A stretch of DNA of 64,000 nt from Tanypteryx hageni (Eukaryota; Arthropoda; Insecta; Odonata; Petaluridae): assembly GCA_028673005.1 (NCBI GenBank), contig CM054113.1:213457504-213521503 (forward strand), written 5' to 3'. Made by a program: the position numbers and the translations under genes. Position 1 is the first letter of the stretch, and each line of letters opens with the position of its first letter. Below, in pieces: positions 35,917-50,300 of this stretch. The notes beneath the pieces are model-generated. The model ran no database searches and had not been told where the DNA came from. It saw nothing but the letters and a program-made list of their open reading frames with translations.

Positions 35917-38064
35917 TTCTACGGCATTTTAAGTGAAATTGTATTTATTTATCAAATAAAAAACTAACAAAGAAGCACCTCATTCTGAAATATTTTGTTG
36001 ATTTTTGAATAAAATAGACATCATTTATTGAATACACACAATGTAGAATTTTACTAGTTAAAATAAAGTTCTCATTTTCACCTTACATTTCTTCTTTACA
36101 ATTCTCGAGCAAGTTATAATATAATATACTTTACATGGCTGAGATTTTCAATGAATATAAATTAACCAATGAAAGTTGATAGGGTTAACAAAAAATGTAA
36201 TGTTAGGGATTTAATAAAAACATAAGAACTTTATTTTTATTTTTTTTATTTTATGTGCACAAATTTACCAACTGACACATAACATGCATAATTTATGAGA
36301 AAAATGCACATTTTGAATTCTTTTGTACTTATTCCCCAATATTGACTTTTAGCCATGGGAATAGTAAAGATTGGGTCAAGTCTCTTTAAAGAAGTAAATT
36401 AATGCCTTCTTATTATGGAAAATTTCAAATCCCAGAAGCAATATAAATCATCAATGCTCAAAAAATAATTTCATCGGATCTATCTATTAAAAACTGAAGC
36501 CAAAATACCCAGAAAATTATCAATTCGAAGTGCTAACTAAAAGGAAACATTTTCTTGCCTTTCACATTGTCTGTCAGCCTCCATTGAACTGCATTCCTGG
36601 CAAGGGATATGACAGTTTACCAAAAATAATATACTGGGATAAATGTATGAATTACCATAGAAAGAATCTGAACAATAATTCATTTGATGTGAAAGCATAC
36701 ATTCAATATGTATCATTGCAATGAACACAATTCAGTTTCAAGTAGGCTTTCTTGAAAATAGATTTCCAAACTTGCAAAATGAATAATTGGAAAGATAGTT
36801 TTTATACATTCCCATTTGGTGCATATTTTAAATAACACACAATGCAACAATAGTGTAATTATTCATGTACAGGATCAATAAACGTCATATTCTCATCTCA
36901 TATACTATTTCCTTTGCACATGTGGGAATGTAATCATTTAATGCAGACTCTGTTTTCATGTCTACTTTTGCCCAATTCATCTATCATGAAACAGAGAAAG
37001 CATGTCAGAAGGGTCATGCATTACTTGTGTGGATATTTTCATTTCATTCAGTCTAAAATCTACAAGATGTGTTTTTTTAATTTCCTCTGGTTTTGGATTG
37101 TCTTCATTTGCTGTATTTATGTGAAGCATGAAATTTTTTCTTGTTATTCCTTCACTCTAGCTCATAATTAAAGAGGAACCATATTTTTATTCTAGTTCAA
37201 CATTCATGCACATAAAAAAAATAAAATTAATCATATCAATTTCATCAAAGTCATACTGATTCTTATACTAGAGTCATATCAAAATAATTTTTCGATATAA
37301 GAGGATAAGACTTTAGTGTCTTTTGTAAGCATTTTGCATGTTCTACAATGTTAGTAAATTTCCAGTATGCATTCCATCCATTTGACTAGAGAGGCTAACA
37401 CAAACTAATGACACATCCATTAATTCTTATATTTTGCAGCATGTATGATAACCAAGTCTTGAGATCTTTTCATGGGCTCCTATCCCCAAAATGGATTTAG
37501 GATGGAGCCAACAGTTTCATTCATATGAGGAATATACTCGGGACAGTTTAAAAGGAATTTTATGCAAGAGAACTTTTTAAATACACTGAAAACATTGACT
37601 GTCTATGGTCATTTCATGCCACACAAACGATTGATTGGCATGAAATTGATAAATAGACACTATGGACCCCTCTCTGAGTGCAGTTTTATGCATATGTACA
37701 CACACACATATAATCCTATTGTATTATGGTTTTTCTGTCGATTTTGTGGGCTAAGACTTCTTGAGATGATCCAGCATCTCTTTTGTCCAATACATTTTTT
37801 ATCCACCTTTACTCAGGGAGGCTTTCAACCATTTCACTAAGTTCCAAGAAAAGGATCTACCTTGGAAAGAGCGGCAAGGGCAATCCTTTAGCAACACCGA
37901 AGTATCACTGCCCACAGTGGAATGATGAAGTGTGCTGTCTTTGACCAATCGATTTACACTATGCACCAAAGTTTTTGTTGATCAATGTACGTGAGGTAAC
38001 ACCATATATTTTGCACTGTTGACTTCAAATCCACATTCCGAGGACAAAACTGGCCATATTCTCC
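35917..38064 (-). other. Downstream of the GPCR stop codon, probable 3' UTR and flank
   Basis: This lies just after the GPCR stop on the minus strand. Several candidate poly(A) signals (AATAAA on the minus strand, for example near 36230) occur, but which is used cannot be told from sequence. No other gene is seen. Confidence 0.4.
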
Positions 38065-38318
38065 TTAAACTCTCCTCGGGGTCCTCAGAGCACCAAGATT
38101 GTGTTCGGCTGCTGATGGGATTCTGGCCCTACGGCCACTGCCGCCACCACACCCAACACTGCCGCTGGCTGCATAGGTCATCCCAATGGTGTCCACGTGG
38201 TGCGCCCTGGAGCCAGGTCGCTTCATGCATTTCTTGAAGGTTAGGCGCCAGAAGGCGAGCCGGAAATCAGGGCTGTAGAAGGCGTAGATGAAAGGATTGA
38301 TGGCAGAGTTGATCCAAC
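38065..38318 (-). CDS. GPCR last exon, TM7 and C-terminal tail
   Basis: The acceptor GATCAG precedes GT TGG ATC. It reads [18 protein letters not shown], then [15 protein letters not shown] with a likely palmitoylated Cys. A short Gly/Ser/Arg-rich tail ends at TAA (38065-38067). Confidence 0.93.
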
Positions 38319-41300
38319 CTGATCGAGGATGAACGAGAACAGGTACAGGGAAGAAGAAGCAACAGAAGGCCTGAATTAACTCTTTACTGTATAATGTGGC
38401 ATATGTGCTACACTGAATTTTTCTATTAAATTTTGTTTTGGAATTGACTTAGAGCTGCAACTGCAAAAGTAGCAGATACCACGCCTTATCTCTATCACTT
38501 GGTTGATCATTGCCCTAATCGGATGCATTGACATGCCCACATTTATTTTGTGCCAAAGGTTAGACATGTCATTGCATTACATGCCTTTTCCACGTTTGTA
38601 TGTTTATTGTCAATTAGCAGTTTTTCAAGTAAAAAATATTTTGAAGAGCTACCTAGATTATCTTTCATTATTATAACAAATGAAGCTCAACATTCTCCTC
38701 AAGCTATAACATGAAATGATTTTTTAAGGTGCGTTTTCTAAAAACATACTTTATTTTTTCTCACATTTTTCCAAATATAAAACATATTTGCTAAAATGAT
38801 TATTAGTCTCAGAATGAAATATTGTATGGAGATATTATGTTAATATTGCATCAAACTGAAATCGATAACCACTGATTTGCGCCAATCGACCACATTTTGT
38901 TTTAATTTTCACGAAATATAGTGTTCAAAGGCAAAGGAGAAGTAATGACATAGTAACCGTACTAATGTCATTTATTTATTTCAGAAATCTCCATGTGACC
39001 TTTCTGCTCATGAGAAGTTGCATTTTTAATTTTCGTCAAAAGTTCACCACTAGGAGGATTGATTTAATGTTTAAAGACATAATAACCCAACACAAATGGG
39101 AGATGAAAAGACGTCATTTTTTCTCATACTGGGAGAAAATTTTACTGTTGACATTCACTCTTTATAATGTGGGTCTCGAAACAAAGTAGAAATAAACTCC
39201 ACTATTAACTAGGAGAATAAACAAAAATTTATGGCTGGTTACTTTCTCCGTATATGAAGTATTATTTTCATGAAAAAAATCGAATTCGAGATTTCAACGG
39301 AAATACAAATTTTAAGGTCCCCTGAGCACGTTTTGACTATTTTATCAATGATGTCTGTGGGTGTGTCTGTGACCGGAATTTTGTGGACGCTCGAACTCAA
39401 AAACTAATACTCCTATCAGAACAAAATTATATATTTAGCATTTGTATTAAAAAGTCAAGAACTGATTATATTTAAACTAAAATCGGTCGACCGGAAGTGG
39501 ATATTTATTCTTGTAACTGATCCGTTTTCACTTTCTCCATATATACGAAGTATAGAGAAAGTATTGTTTTCATGGAAAAAAAAATCGAATTCGAGATTTC
39601 AACGGAAATACATGTTTTAAGGTCCCCTGAGCACGTTTTGACCATTTTCTCGATGATGTCTGTGTGTCTGTCTGTGATAGATTTTTGTGGGCGCTCTAAC
39701 TCAAAAACTATTAATCAGATCAACGCGAAATGTTATATTTAACATTTTTATAAAAGTTAAAAGATTTGATTAGTTTTTCGTAAAAATCGGTCGATTGGAA
39801 GTGGTTGTTTACTCTTGTCACTTATCCGTTATTTTGAAATATTTGCTTTAATATTTGATAAATGTAAAAATGTACTAGAATAAAGGTTGTAGAAAATTTT
39901 ATTTTCTACAACCTTTGTTTGATATATTTTCCCATATAATGCATTTTTTAAGAGATATCTTAAATTTTTAGCTGCCACCACCACGCCACCTACCGACGAC
40001 TATTGTTAACAATTGACGCTTAGTTACGTCATAGTAACGCTCCTTTTTCTTTTCTTAATTGTCAACCGGAAGTAAATATGGACAACGATCCCAGAGCTAA
40101 CAACATGTAATTTGCAATATAAATATGGAGAAAGTCATGTTCTACGTTTGTCTGACACATTTTTCCATATAATGCATTGTTAAAGAGATATCTTAAAAAC
40201 TGTTTTGGTGCCACCACCACACCACCTGCCGGCGACTCCTGTAAACACTTTATGCTTGGTTACGTATTAATAACGCTCCTTTTGATTTTCTTAATTGTTG
40301 GAGTTTCGGGGCTATATCCAATATCAGAAGGTTACGGTTTGTTTATTTCTGTTCTTTGTAAAGTCTAAATTTTCTCGCAGTTCTTTGAAATGTTTATTAT
40401 CATTTAACCTATTTGTAATTTTTAGAAATATTACAGGAATGGAGAGTCATGTGGTGGCCACAACAGATTTAAAAAAATAATATTTTAAATACGGAACATT
40501 TGACCTGAAAGATATTTTAGGTATACCGGGATAATTCGATGAAAAGTGGGACGCCCCGTAAAAACGGTACGTCTGATCACGCTAAAACTACTTACTGGTT
40601 AACTACATGTTGGAAAGACTAGGGGACAGAAATGGCGGTTGTTCAAATGTTGCGTGTGACGCGATGCAAGGTTTCGACATGATTTGGACTGTTATTGACG
40701 AATAACTTTAGATAATTAATACTGAATTTATGATCTTGAATCATTTACTTTTAAAAAAGTTAATACTCAAGGTAAAACAATTCATTAAGTCTTTTCATTT
40801 TTAAAAGGTTGCGTTTGAATTCTTTCAAAACCTCGTTTACGTGTATATTCCCATTACTTAAGCTTTGATTCTTCTTCATGGTAACATAGAAATGTTATAA
40901 TCTAAGAGGACAAACTACACGACTTTTATTGGTCATATACGTTTTTAATTCTGTTTATTATTTTTATTGCTAGGGCATACCCGTTGCATTACCACTTTCA
41001 ATTAATATGTACCTATTTAGAATATGTCACCTTAAATTCTCACTTTCGTTTTAGAATCAAATTTGTGGAATGATTTGATGTGTATTTGAAAATATACGCT
41101 TGAAAAATAAATTTTCATACTTTAGGTGTTTTTAAATGCATATATGGGTTATTATTTGAAGTAAAATAATATTACAATTTGTTGCATAGCTTCTAGATAT
41201 GTGAGTTAATACATTTCCTGGTATCCGTTCGATTTGTAAATGGCATAGATGTTGCCTATAGATTCTCAATAGAAGCATTTAATCAATGCAATTATATTGG

Positions 41301-44300
41301 TTCATGTTTTTAACATATCATATTCCTCTTGAGACTATTTACATTGCGACCTTAAATATTCAGCAAGCTTAAAATTCACTTTTGTATATAATAGATAGAC
41401 ACATCCATACTGTTTCTCGTTCATCAATATAGATAACATCTGTTATATATATTTACTCAATGTCTGTCCGTCCCCCCTTTTACCTTTTGAACAGTTTGTC
41501 ATAGAGAAATGTTGTAAACGCCATTTTGTTTCTGTTAACTTGGAGACTCTGAGAACTATTTTCGTTTACGGAAAGGTTCCACGTTCGGCTCCAGGAAGCA
41601 ATCATATTATCCCATATGTTTGCACAGGTGTTTCGATTTTTCAAGGTGAAGGTTTATTTCCACCATTCATTAAAATACGTAAATATGGACCGATTTCTCC
41701 GTTTTTGCTTTATTTGACAACTAAAACTATAAAATATCTTATTCTTGCGATGTTTAGATGTTACACGGAAGAATTTGCCAGAGACACGTGTTTTTTTCGA
41801 AATTTATGGCTTTTTCGTACTCTTTCCGGATGTTGCCAATGCGACCCGCATTGTTGCCTCTGATTCAATTAGCGTCTATTAAGCCTTCAAATAGACGAAA
41901 GAATTGCGTTATTCGCCTTGCGCTTTTTATGAAGCATCGAAATTATAGTTGTAGCAACGTCAAACTTAATAGATTGTAACGATAATGACTGAAGATTATT
42001 ATTATTCTGTAAACTTCGTGTGGACTGTGGGCATCTTTAACGATTGACCAAAAGAAAAAAACCTTTCTTTATTTCATTACTGGAATGTAACCTTTTTCGA
42101 AAGGGAGAAGCAATTAAAATTGCACATATAAATTATAATAACAAACATGAAATTCAAAATGCCAGTTGTCTAATTTTATATGGAGAAATGAGATATTATT
42201 ACTTTTAAACATGCAGATTTCTGACTGACTTCGCAAAAATTTTTGCGGGTACCACTAATAGCTTCATATTACTTATTATGTAATAGAAGAAATTTAGTCT
42301 TGATGGGATTTGAATTCTCACACGAGATCATTTCACCCAATTTTTCTCAGTTGAAGACAAAGAAAGGAGGCAAAAAAACTTTTAGACAATATCAGAAACA
42401 CATTTCAACATTTATTCAATTATTCGGGACGTATTTGGATTGCAGAAAATAATAAGCTATACAAAATACCTGCAGGCTGCCATATATTTTTTGTATTTCT
42501 CTGTTTGGGAACATATGCTCAATTAAATCATTACAATAAGGAATCCATAATAAAAGCTAAAATTACATAAAACAAATTTTTTTCGTAATTATTTTATTTT
42601 TTTTGTTAAGCATTAAAGACAAACAAATAAAACCGTGGGGATTGCATCGAAACTAATGTTCCTCAATCTTTTTGGCGAGTAACCCAACATTTCCTGTTGT
42701 AAAGTATTACTAATAGAATCACTCGTAAAGTGTTCGGAGCAAATTGTAATTGATATTGACAATAATGTTAAACATGATGCGCAAACTATTTTATAAATTA
42801 TAAAAGGTATTATGTCCTAAATACTCACCGTTTTTAACGTTAAATTAACCTTCTCTACGGCTAGCCTTAATCCATTTTGCCTTGAAAATTACGTTTTTGG
42901 AGACAGAGTACTTGACTACTTGCGGCGCATTACATTTGGTGTAATTAATACACCCATAAACGGCACAAGACGGCATTTTTATGCAACAGAAAATCTTCTG
43001 ATTATATTATAACAACAGCAGTACATAACAACAATAACAGTATGTAATAACAAAGCACCAAATAAATCAAACAACGCGAATATCCTCCCAAACCTCTCAG
43101 TAGCACACCGGCTTATGGCTCTATCTATCCCGGCGCCTACGTCACAATTAGTTTCGTGGCGCACTTCCGCCTGCGCATGAACACACCTTCTAGTCTTCCC
43201 ACCATGGGTTAACTATTTCCACCCACATACGAACTACTTATACCTGTAATTTCTTGAATTTATTTGAAAGGAATATGTTGTTTTGCTGTTAATGTACTCA
43301 ATTCTCTTCCACCAATACCTCACACAACCAAGGCGATTTCACACCCATTTCAATCAAAAAAATTATATTACAACCAGACAGGCGACAATGATCCAATTAT
43401 TTAAAGGTTTTTATAATAAACATGAATTTTAAAATATCCATTCTGCCAGACACCTAATAAAAATTAATCAGTTCTTTTCCCTTTAACAAAAATGCCAAAT
43501 ATAAAATTTTGCGGTTATCTGATTAATAGTTTTTGAGTAAGAGCACCCACAAAATTCCGGTCACAGACACACACACAAACACACACACCCACAGACAACA
43601 TCGAGAAGATAGTCAAAACGTGTTTAGGGGAACTTAAAATATGTATTTCCATTGAAATCTCGAATTCGATTTTTTTCATGAAAACAATACTTTCTCTGTA
43701 CTTTGTATACGTATGGAGAATGTAAAAAAAATATAACGTACATTTTACGGGCACCAACTTCACCGACAGCGTCATATGCAGAGCAATTACAAAGAGACCT
43801 TGAAGAAAATTTGACACCCCCTGTAGGAATTTGTAATGTGAGGAGAAAATGAATACCAAACTTAGCATAAAATCTTCCGTTATTTTTACCCCAATTCCTC
43901 CACCAATTACGAAGGAGAGGCTCACCTAACCACGTGAGGCAAGACTTCAGGAGATCCGAGAATGCTTTGGGGGGCAAGAACGGGTCTAGCAGGTATATGA
44001 TGAAGAAAGGCAGCCAGCACGCGATGAACCCTCCAACCACCACGGACAGCGTCTGGGCTGTCTTGCTTTCCCTTCGGAAGGATGACACCCTGCTTGCCGC
44101 ACTGCTCGCGTCCGTAGACTCGGGCCTCCTCAGGCTCATCCGGGACGTCTGCCTCTGAGTGCCCACGTGGAACTCCACCGAGGGTGACTGGGTCTGCCTT
44201 CCGGAGTTGGAGTGGTAGCACGAGCAGTGGTTCTGGTGCGGCCTTCCGGCCCTGGCTCCGACGGGACCGGCAGAGGGCAGGGCGAGCGTGGAGGATGTGG

Positions 44301-47300
44301 GCGAGCGGGAGCCGAAGTGGGGTCTGGAGGCCGGAGGGGGGTGGAGGAGGAGGCACGAATGCCCGGTGGGTGTGGCCGCTATGCTGCGGATAGAAGATAG
44401 GGAGAGAATCGAATGGAGTACCTACTCTGGCGAACCGCCGAAATGGATGCAAGTCCTATTTTCAAATGAAGCAAATGAGGAATTCCATACCAACCAACAA
44501 TAATTTATACGAACGCGTAAGTTATTATAATTGGCAGTAACCGACCTTCGGAAAAATTATTTTAAGTGTAAAAATTTTAAATTTGAATAAAATAAAAAAT
44601 ATTTCATTGGCGACTATTCGTCTTCCGAATAGTTTCGTTAACAAATTCTTCCAAGCAAGAAAAGCATGCATATAACCAATTTATATTAAAAACTAGAAAA
44701 AACTTTGTATATGAATTTTATACAAAAAGTCACAAATTCGGCCACCACGAGGTGGTTGTGATGATAACGATATTCTGAAGAGAGGCCCTGGTATAGACTT
44801 AGGATTTCTAGGCTCTCCAAGCTGGTGGCTGTCAGGTCACCGAATACGAGACATGATGCGTAGCGGCAGCAAAATTAACAAAAATGATTCGTCACGAATT
44901 TAAAAATGGCGTTGATAACGGTTTCCACGTTGTTTATAATACAAAATATTATAACTAGACCCTTTGGGTAAATCAAAACGAATTCGAGGCGAAGAAAGTT
45001 AAAGCAACAGAAGTTGACGAAATGACGAAAACTTATGCGGAACGTATTAGGAGGAGAGGAAGATATAGTGGAGAGAGAGAATGTTTGATATACTAATTGG
45101 ATGGTTAAAAGAAAGAGCCCCGGGCTTGAGGACGAAAGGCTGTTTGAATTTAATTGGGATTTTGTGAAAAGGAAATATTTTACATCGCACATTGACATAA
45201 CTTCTGTATAAGAGTCAATGAAGAATATAAATCATAATATATCTAATGCATTAATTACATACTCATCTTCATTATATAGACGAAATCTAGAAATAGTTTT
45301 TTAAACTAAGTTTCTTCAAGATTAAAATTAATAGACGAGTCTGAGAAGGAGAGGCTACAGACTGTAACTCACAGACTCGGTTCATTTTCTACCAGTGGAA
45401 AGTTTAGGTCAATATAAGAATACATTTTCGGAATTTGCGGCCAATGGCTTTTAGTTTAAGAGAAATAATTAATCAAAAGTACAAAAATGGACCCATTCTC
45501 ATAAACGCTTGTAGCTTCGCTGTTATTATCAATTGTAGATGTAGCTTAGGGGTAATCTGCAAGGCTAATGTCCCTTACTTTTGTCGTTCGAGATTCCCGA
45601 CTGTCGAATTTTTTTCTCCTGCAAAATGTCCTTTTTCTTACTGATTTTTATATCAGGAAATAATTAGTCGCCGCTAATTTTTTTTACGTAGGAGAATTAT
45701 TTTTAATCAGTACACCACTATTCTTTCCATGCGTATTTTACTCACCGTAGACATTGGCCTATTCTCCCGTAATTGAAATTTAATATTTAAAATCTAGTCT
45801 GCTTTTCCAGCGCATTCCTTTGGATGGTAATCGTAAAAAAAACGGAAAATATAAATATCCATGGCACAAGGAGCAACATATAAATGGCTGCATGGTGTAA
45901 CTTGGGATCCAAAAATCTCGGATCAAAAATCGTGAAAATATTTTGAGTACGTGAATGAAGAGGGTAGAAATGATACTTGGGCCACCCAGTCGGAGGGACA
46001 CACGTCTACTTGAGCTGGGATGCAGCTAATTGCCCTGCAATCAATTTCGGGTCCCGACCGTCAATATATGAAGGACATTTTATGGGAATAAGATCCTTTA
46101 TGTTTGTTCGGAAAGAACCTCCCGTGAGTGGCAGATGCACATATTCCGAAACGGAAAAATATTGTAACGGCAAAAGGCTATGCGGGTCAGATCATATATT
46201 GTCAGAGGGGTCTAGTTGTCTCCGTTCTTATGCAGTTTTGTCTTGGCATTCGAGAGTGATAGTAACGCGTGCGATGGAATCCACACAGTTTTCTTGAAAA
46301 ATCTTGAACATTTGTCAGAGCAGCAATCAAGAAAGCTGGCGCTTTGCACTATTGCGTGGAATTAGTGAAGAGTTGCAACATGATTTCGAAGAGCATCAGT
46401 GACACGATATCATTGCGATCATCGCTAATAGACTGTGAAATCTTCGAGCGAGTGGTGGAAATGGAATTTGCGGAGGATGAAGAGGTGGATAAAATCCACA
46501 CGGAGATATCGATGCCGGCAAGGAACCATCTTCCTCGTCCACTCCATCTCCCGAGCCCCCTACTTCAAGGGAAGATTATGTGCTGTCTTCTCCGGAGGCA
46601 AAGAAAAGGAAAGACGAAATGTATTATATGTATCTTTAATTATCGCAATCAACTCCTTCTTTCCAGAAAAATGTTTTAAATTTACAATAATAAATGCACA
46701 GGATTTTTGAAGGAGTTGGTTGGGAATAAAATACGCATGGAAAAATAGTGGTGTACTGATTAAAAATAATTCTTCTACGTAAAAAAAAATTAGCGACGGC
46801 TAATTATTTCCTGAAGATTGGGATATAACAATCAGTAAGGAGGACATTTTGCAGGAGAAAAAATTTGACAACCGGGAGTCTCGAACGCCAAATGGGCGGG
46901 ACAAGATCCCTACAGGTTACCCCTATGCTACACCACCTATTGCAGGAATTTTATTTTTGTACCACCAAATCTAAAACGAAAATATTCGCGTACCACCATA
47001 GTGAGATTGACGGCAATTTAAATCTACTTAAATTGAAATATTATAATAATGTAATGTGTCAACAATCGTGCATATAAATTTGTAATTGAATTACGTAAAT
47101 ATAATATAACAATATTTTAAGCTATATGCAAAACCATGTGTTTTTATTTTTTTGTGTACCACACTGGCTCATGTACCACTTGTGGTACGTGTACCACAGG
47201 TTGAGAACTCCTGTCCTATTGAGTAGAACAGCAAAGCTACAAGCATTATGGAAATGGGTCCATTTTTGTACTTTTGATTAATTATTTCTCTTAAACTAAA

Positions 47301-50300
47301 AGTCATTGGTCACAAATTCCGAAAAGGTATTCTTATATTGACCTATATTCTCCGCTGGTAGAAGATGAACCGAATCTGTGAGTTACAGTCTATAGCCTCT
47401 CCTTGTGAGACTTCGCGGAATTCTATAATATGGATGAAAGGTGGCGTTGCTAAAATTAAAACAAAAATTAAAACAGCAGTTTAATAACAACACTTCGACT
47501 TAATTCACATAACACTATATAACAACGACCGGTTTCGATGAATAGCCACCGTCATCAGGCTAAAACAACCTAAAATAATGTGCAGCATTCATTATATGGC
47601 CGACTATTCTCGTCTCGGGTACTACGATCGTATGCGAAGGTCCGAAACTCGCTTTGATTTCGAATCGAGATTGAGGGTTCGATTTGATTATATATCTAAA
47701 AGATCGAATTTGTTAATCTCATTTTTAAAGTGCTGATTTTAAGCTTTGGAGAGAGTGGTTCCAGAAACAAGCGCCAAACGCTCGTACGTACTCGTATTTA
47801 TGGTTAGGAATGCAGAGATGGAAATTACCTACGTATCTCAAAGACCACAAATTATGCCACGAATCACACAATTTCTCACCCATGTTAAATAATTGAATTG
47901 TATTTATTAATAGAACAATTTAAAATTGTGTTATTTTAAAATTATTTTTTATAATTTACGTACAATACAAAATGAAAGATTTGCACGAATTTTTTTTATT
48001 TATCGAATTTTTACTCTTTTGGAGAGGATAAGGATTGATTTAAGTCGTTTCTCTCACTAAAGATTTTCAAATTTACTACTTTAGTAAAATGGTATTATCG
48101 CTTTTGAAGAATTTGCGCTACGCAAAGTGAAATAGAAAGAACAGGACGAGTTGATGAGAAGATAATAAAAAATATAGAAATTGTCCATGGGTTAATTGCA
48201 AAAAAAATACAGATTTTCATAAAATCTTCGTTAGGATACATTTAAACGCAAAATAGGACTGTTAATTAATTCATAAGATCTGGATCATGAAAACGGCAAA
48301 ACAGTTATTTGAATGCAAATATTGGAAATTTAGCCTAACAATACACGATATTAGCACCACAGTAACGTTCCATGTTTTATTTCTACTCACTCCCAGACTT
48401 GTTCTCATCAATTTATGTTTACCTGACCACTTCAACATTTGAATTCGGTGGACATTCATACAGGTTTTAAGGATTTTCCGACTCACTTCTTAGGCTTAAC
48501 CTTGACGAGAGACACCCACCTGTGGCACGGTGCTTCTTCACATTCCGAAGATGGCCTTTCTTGTTCCGACTCTTCTTGACTTCCTCTGTTCGCTCGCTAT
48601 TTGAAAAAAAAAGGAAAAAGTCACTTAAATCGTGCTCATTCTATTATATTAATGGGGACGTCAATTTCAATTAACTCATAAGTCTACATAAAGTGACTCC
48701 TATTGCCAAAAAAAGGCTGACAAAACCAGACGGGCATTTCGGTTATTCATTCATTTATAGTAATTCTACCTTTCGGTAGATTTTTTGCTCACCGAAGGCC
48801 TTCTTCTTCATCTTCTCATATCCATCCCCCTTTTCCATGCAACTGACATTCATTTTCTCCCCCTGCGTCCCTCTTAGCAACTTCCCTTCAATGATTTCTT
48901 TCTCGTCTTTCCTTTATTACACTAATTAATCCTAGATGGGTACCCTTAAAAAAGTTAAACTAAGGGTCTAAAGAATCCCACAGAGGAAAATAAAAATGAT
49001 ATACAGAGATTTTTCTATACAATTTTATTTTTAATGTTATATCTATCTATATAACACATATTTGTGACTTGTAATATTGAAATAATATAAAAATATTGGG
49101 AAAATGGATTAAAATACAAAATATAGCCAAAAAAGCTTAAATTATCCTGAAAGTTACAGAAATAGAAAATAAAAATATTAGACATCACAAAGCAAAAAAT
49201 AAATGCCAATCGTATAAATGTACCAAAATTATTTTCAAATGCTTATCTTTGCGAGCGCACTATACAATAATAAACATCCTCACCAGGTAATTTGGGGTAA
49301 AATCGACTCTTCCAAGCACTATATCTCAGAAAAACACGGAGTAAATCGTCACGCATCTGATAACGACATACTCTGTATGACAACTGAGAATAGACGCGGC
49401 CACAAGATGATCTGGGCAGCCACTATTAAGATACAAAGAAATCAATATGCGTGGGGTTGTTTAAAGCCCAGATTACCTATCTAGAGTTAAGCTCCTATCT
49501 CTCTCTATTATATTCAAAACTTCCTTTTTTGTTTTCTCTCTTTCCAACTAATTTTCTCTTGTCTCCGCTAGAACAACAAATTAAATCTCTCTAATCTGCT
49601 CCCGTCTTTTTTTACTCACTGTCGATATCTCACTTCAATATAATGCTACATTCCGTACCAAAGTTTTAACCAACCTCTTTTCAATATCTCTATTCGGACT
49701 TCCTGTCAATAGCCCTCGTCTTTGCAAATATTATCCTTCTTCTAATCTTTTTCGTACTTCTTCAATCATGAGTCTGAATACTACCTAAACAACTAAAATA
49801 GTACACTTGTTCCTATCATTCCCCATCCACTGTATCAACACTCACCTGAGTTTGGCAAATATTATGACATTAGTATCCTCCTCATTCATTTTCATTCCAA
49901 ATGTCTTCGCCGTTTTCGAATTACTCATCAATGTCTTGTTATCTGCAAATATAACTGATTTCATTAAGCTCCATCCTAATTTTCCCCCTTATTGAACAGT
50001 GGGTCATCCTCTCTCATGCTTCTTTCTAGCATTGCCCAATCTCATTCTCCATCTCCCCGTGCAGTCAGATTCATATACAGACTTTTAGTTAAATGCTTAT
50101 CTCTCCAATCTCATCCTATTTTCCTCAAGACCTCTATTGACATAGGCCATGAAACTATGTCAAAGGCGTTTTAGAAATCTACAAGGCACACGAATATATT
50201 CTTTTAAATAAAAAAGAAACTTGTAAATTTCCACTAAAAAGTTTAATAATCGACCGGTTTCGCCTGTTACAGCAGAAATAACCATGCAAGACAATTTTCA

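Noticed and set aside
41540..41863. A 107-codon frame in the GPCR intron.
   Set aside because: No known motif, no splice-phase link to the GPCR or NHR models.
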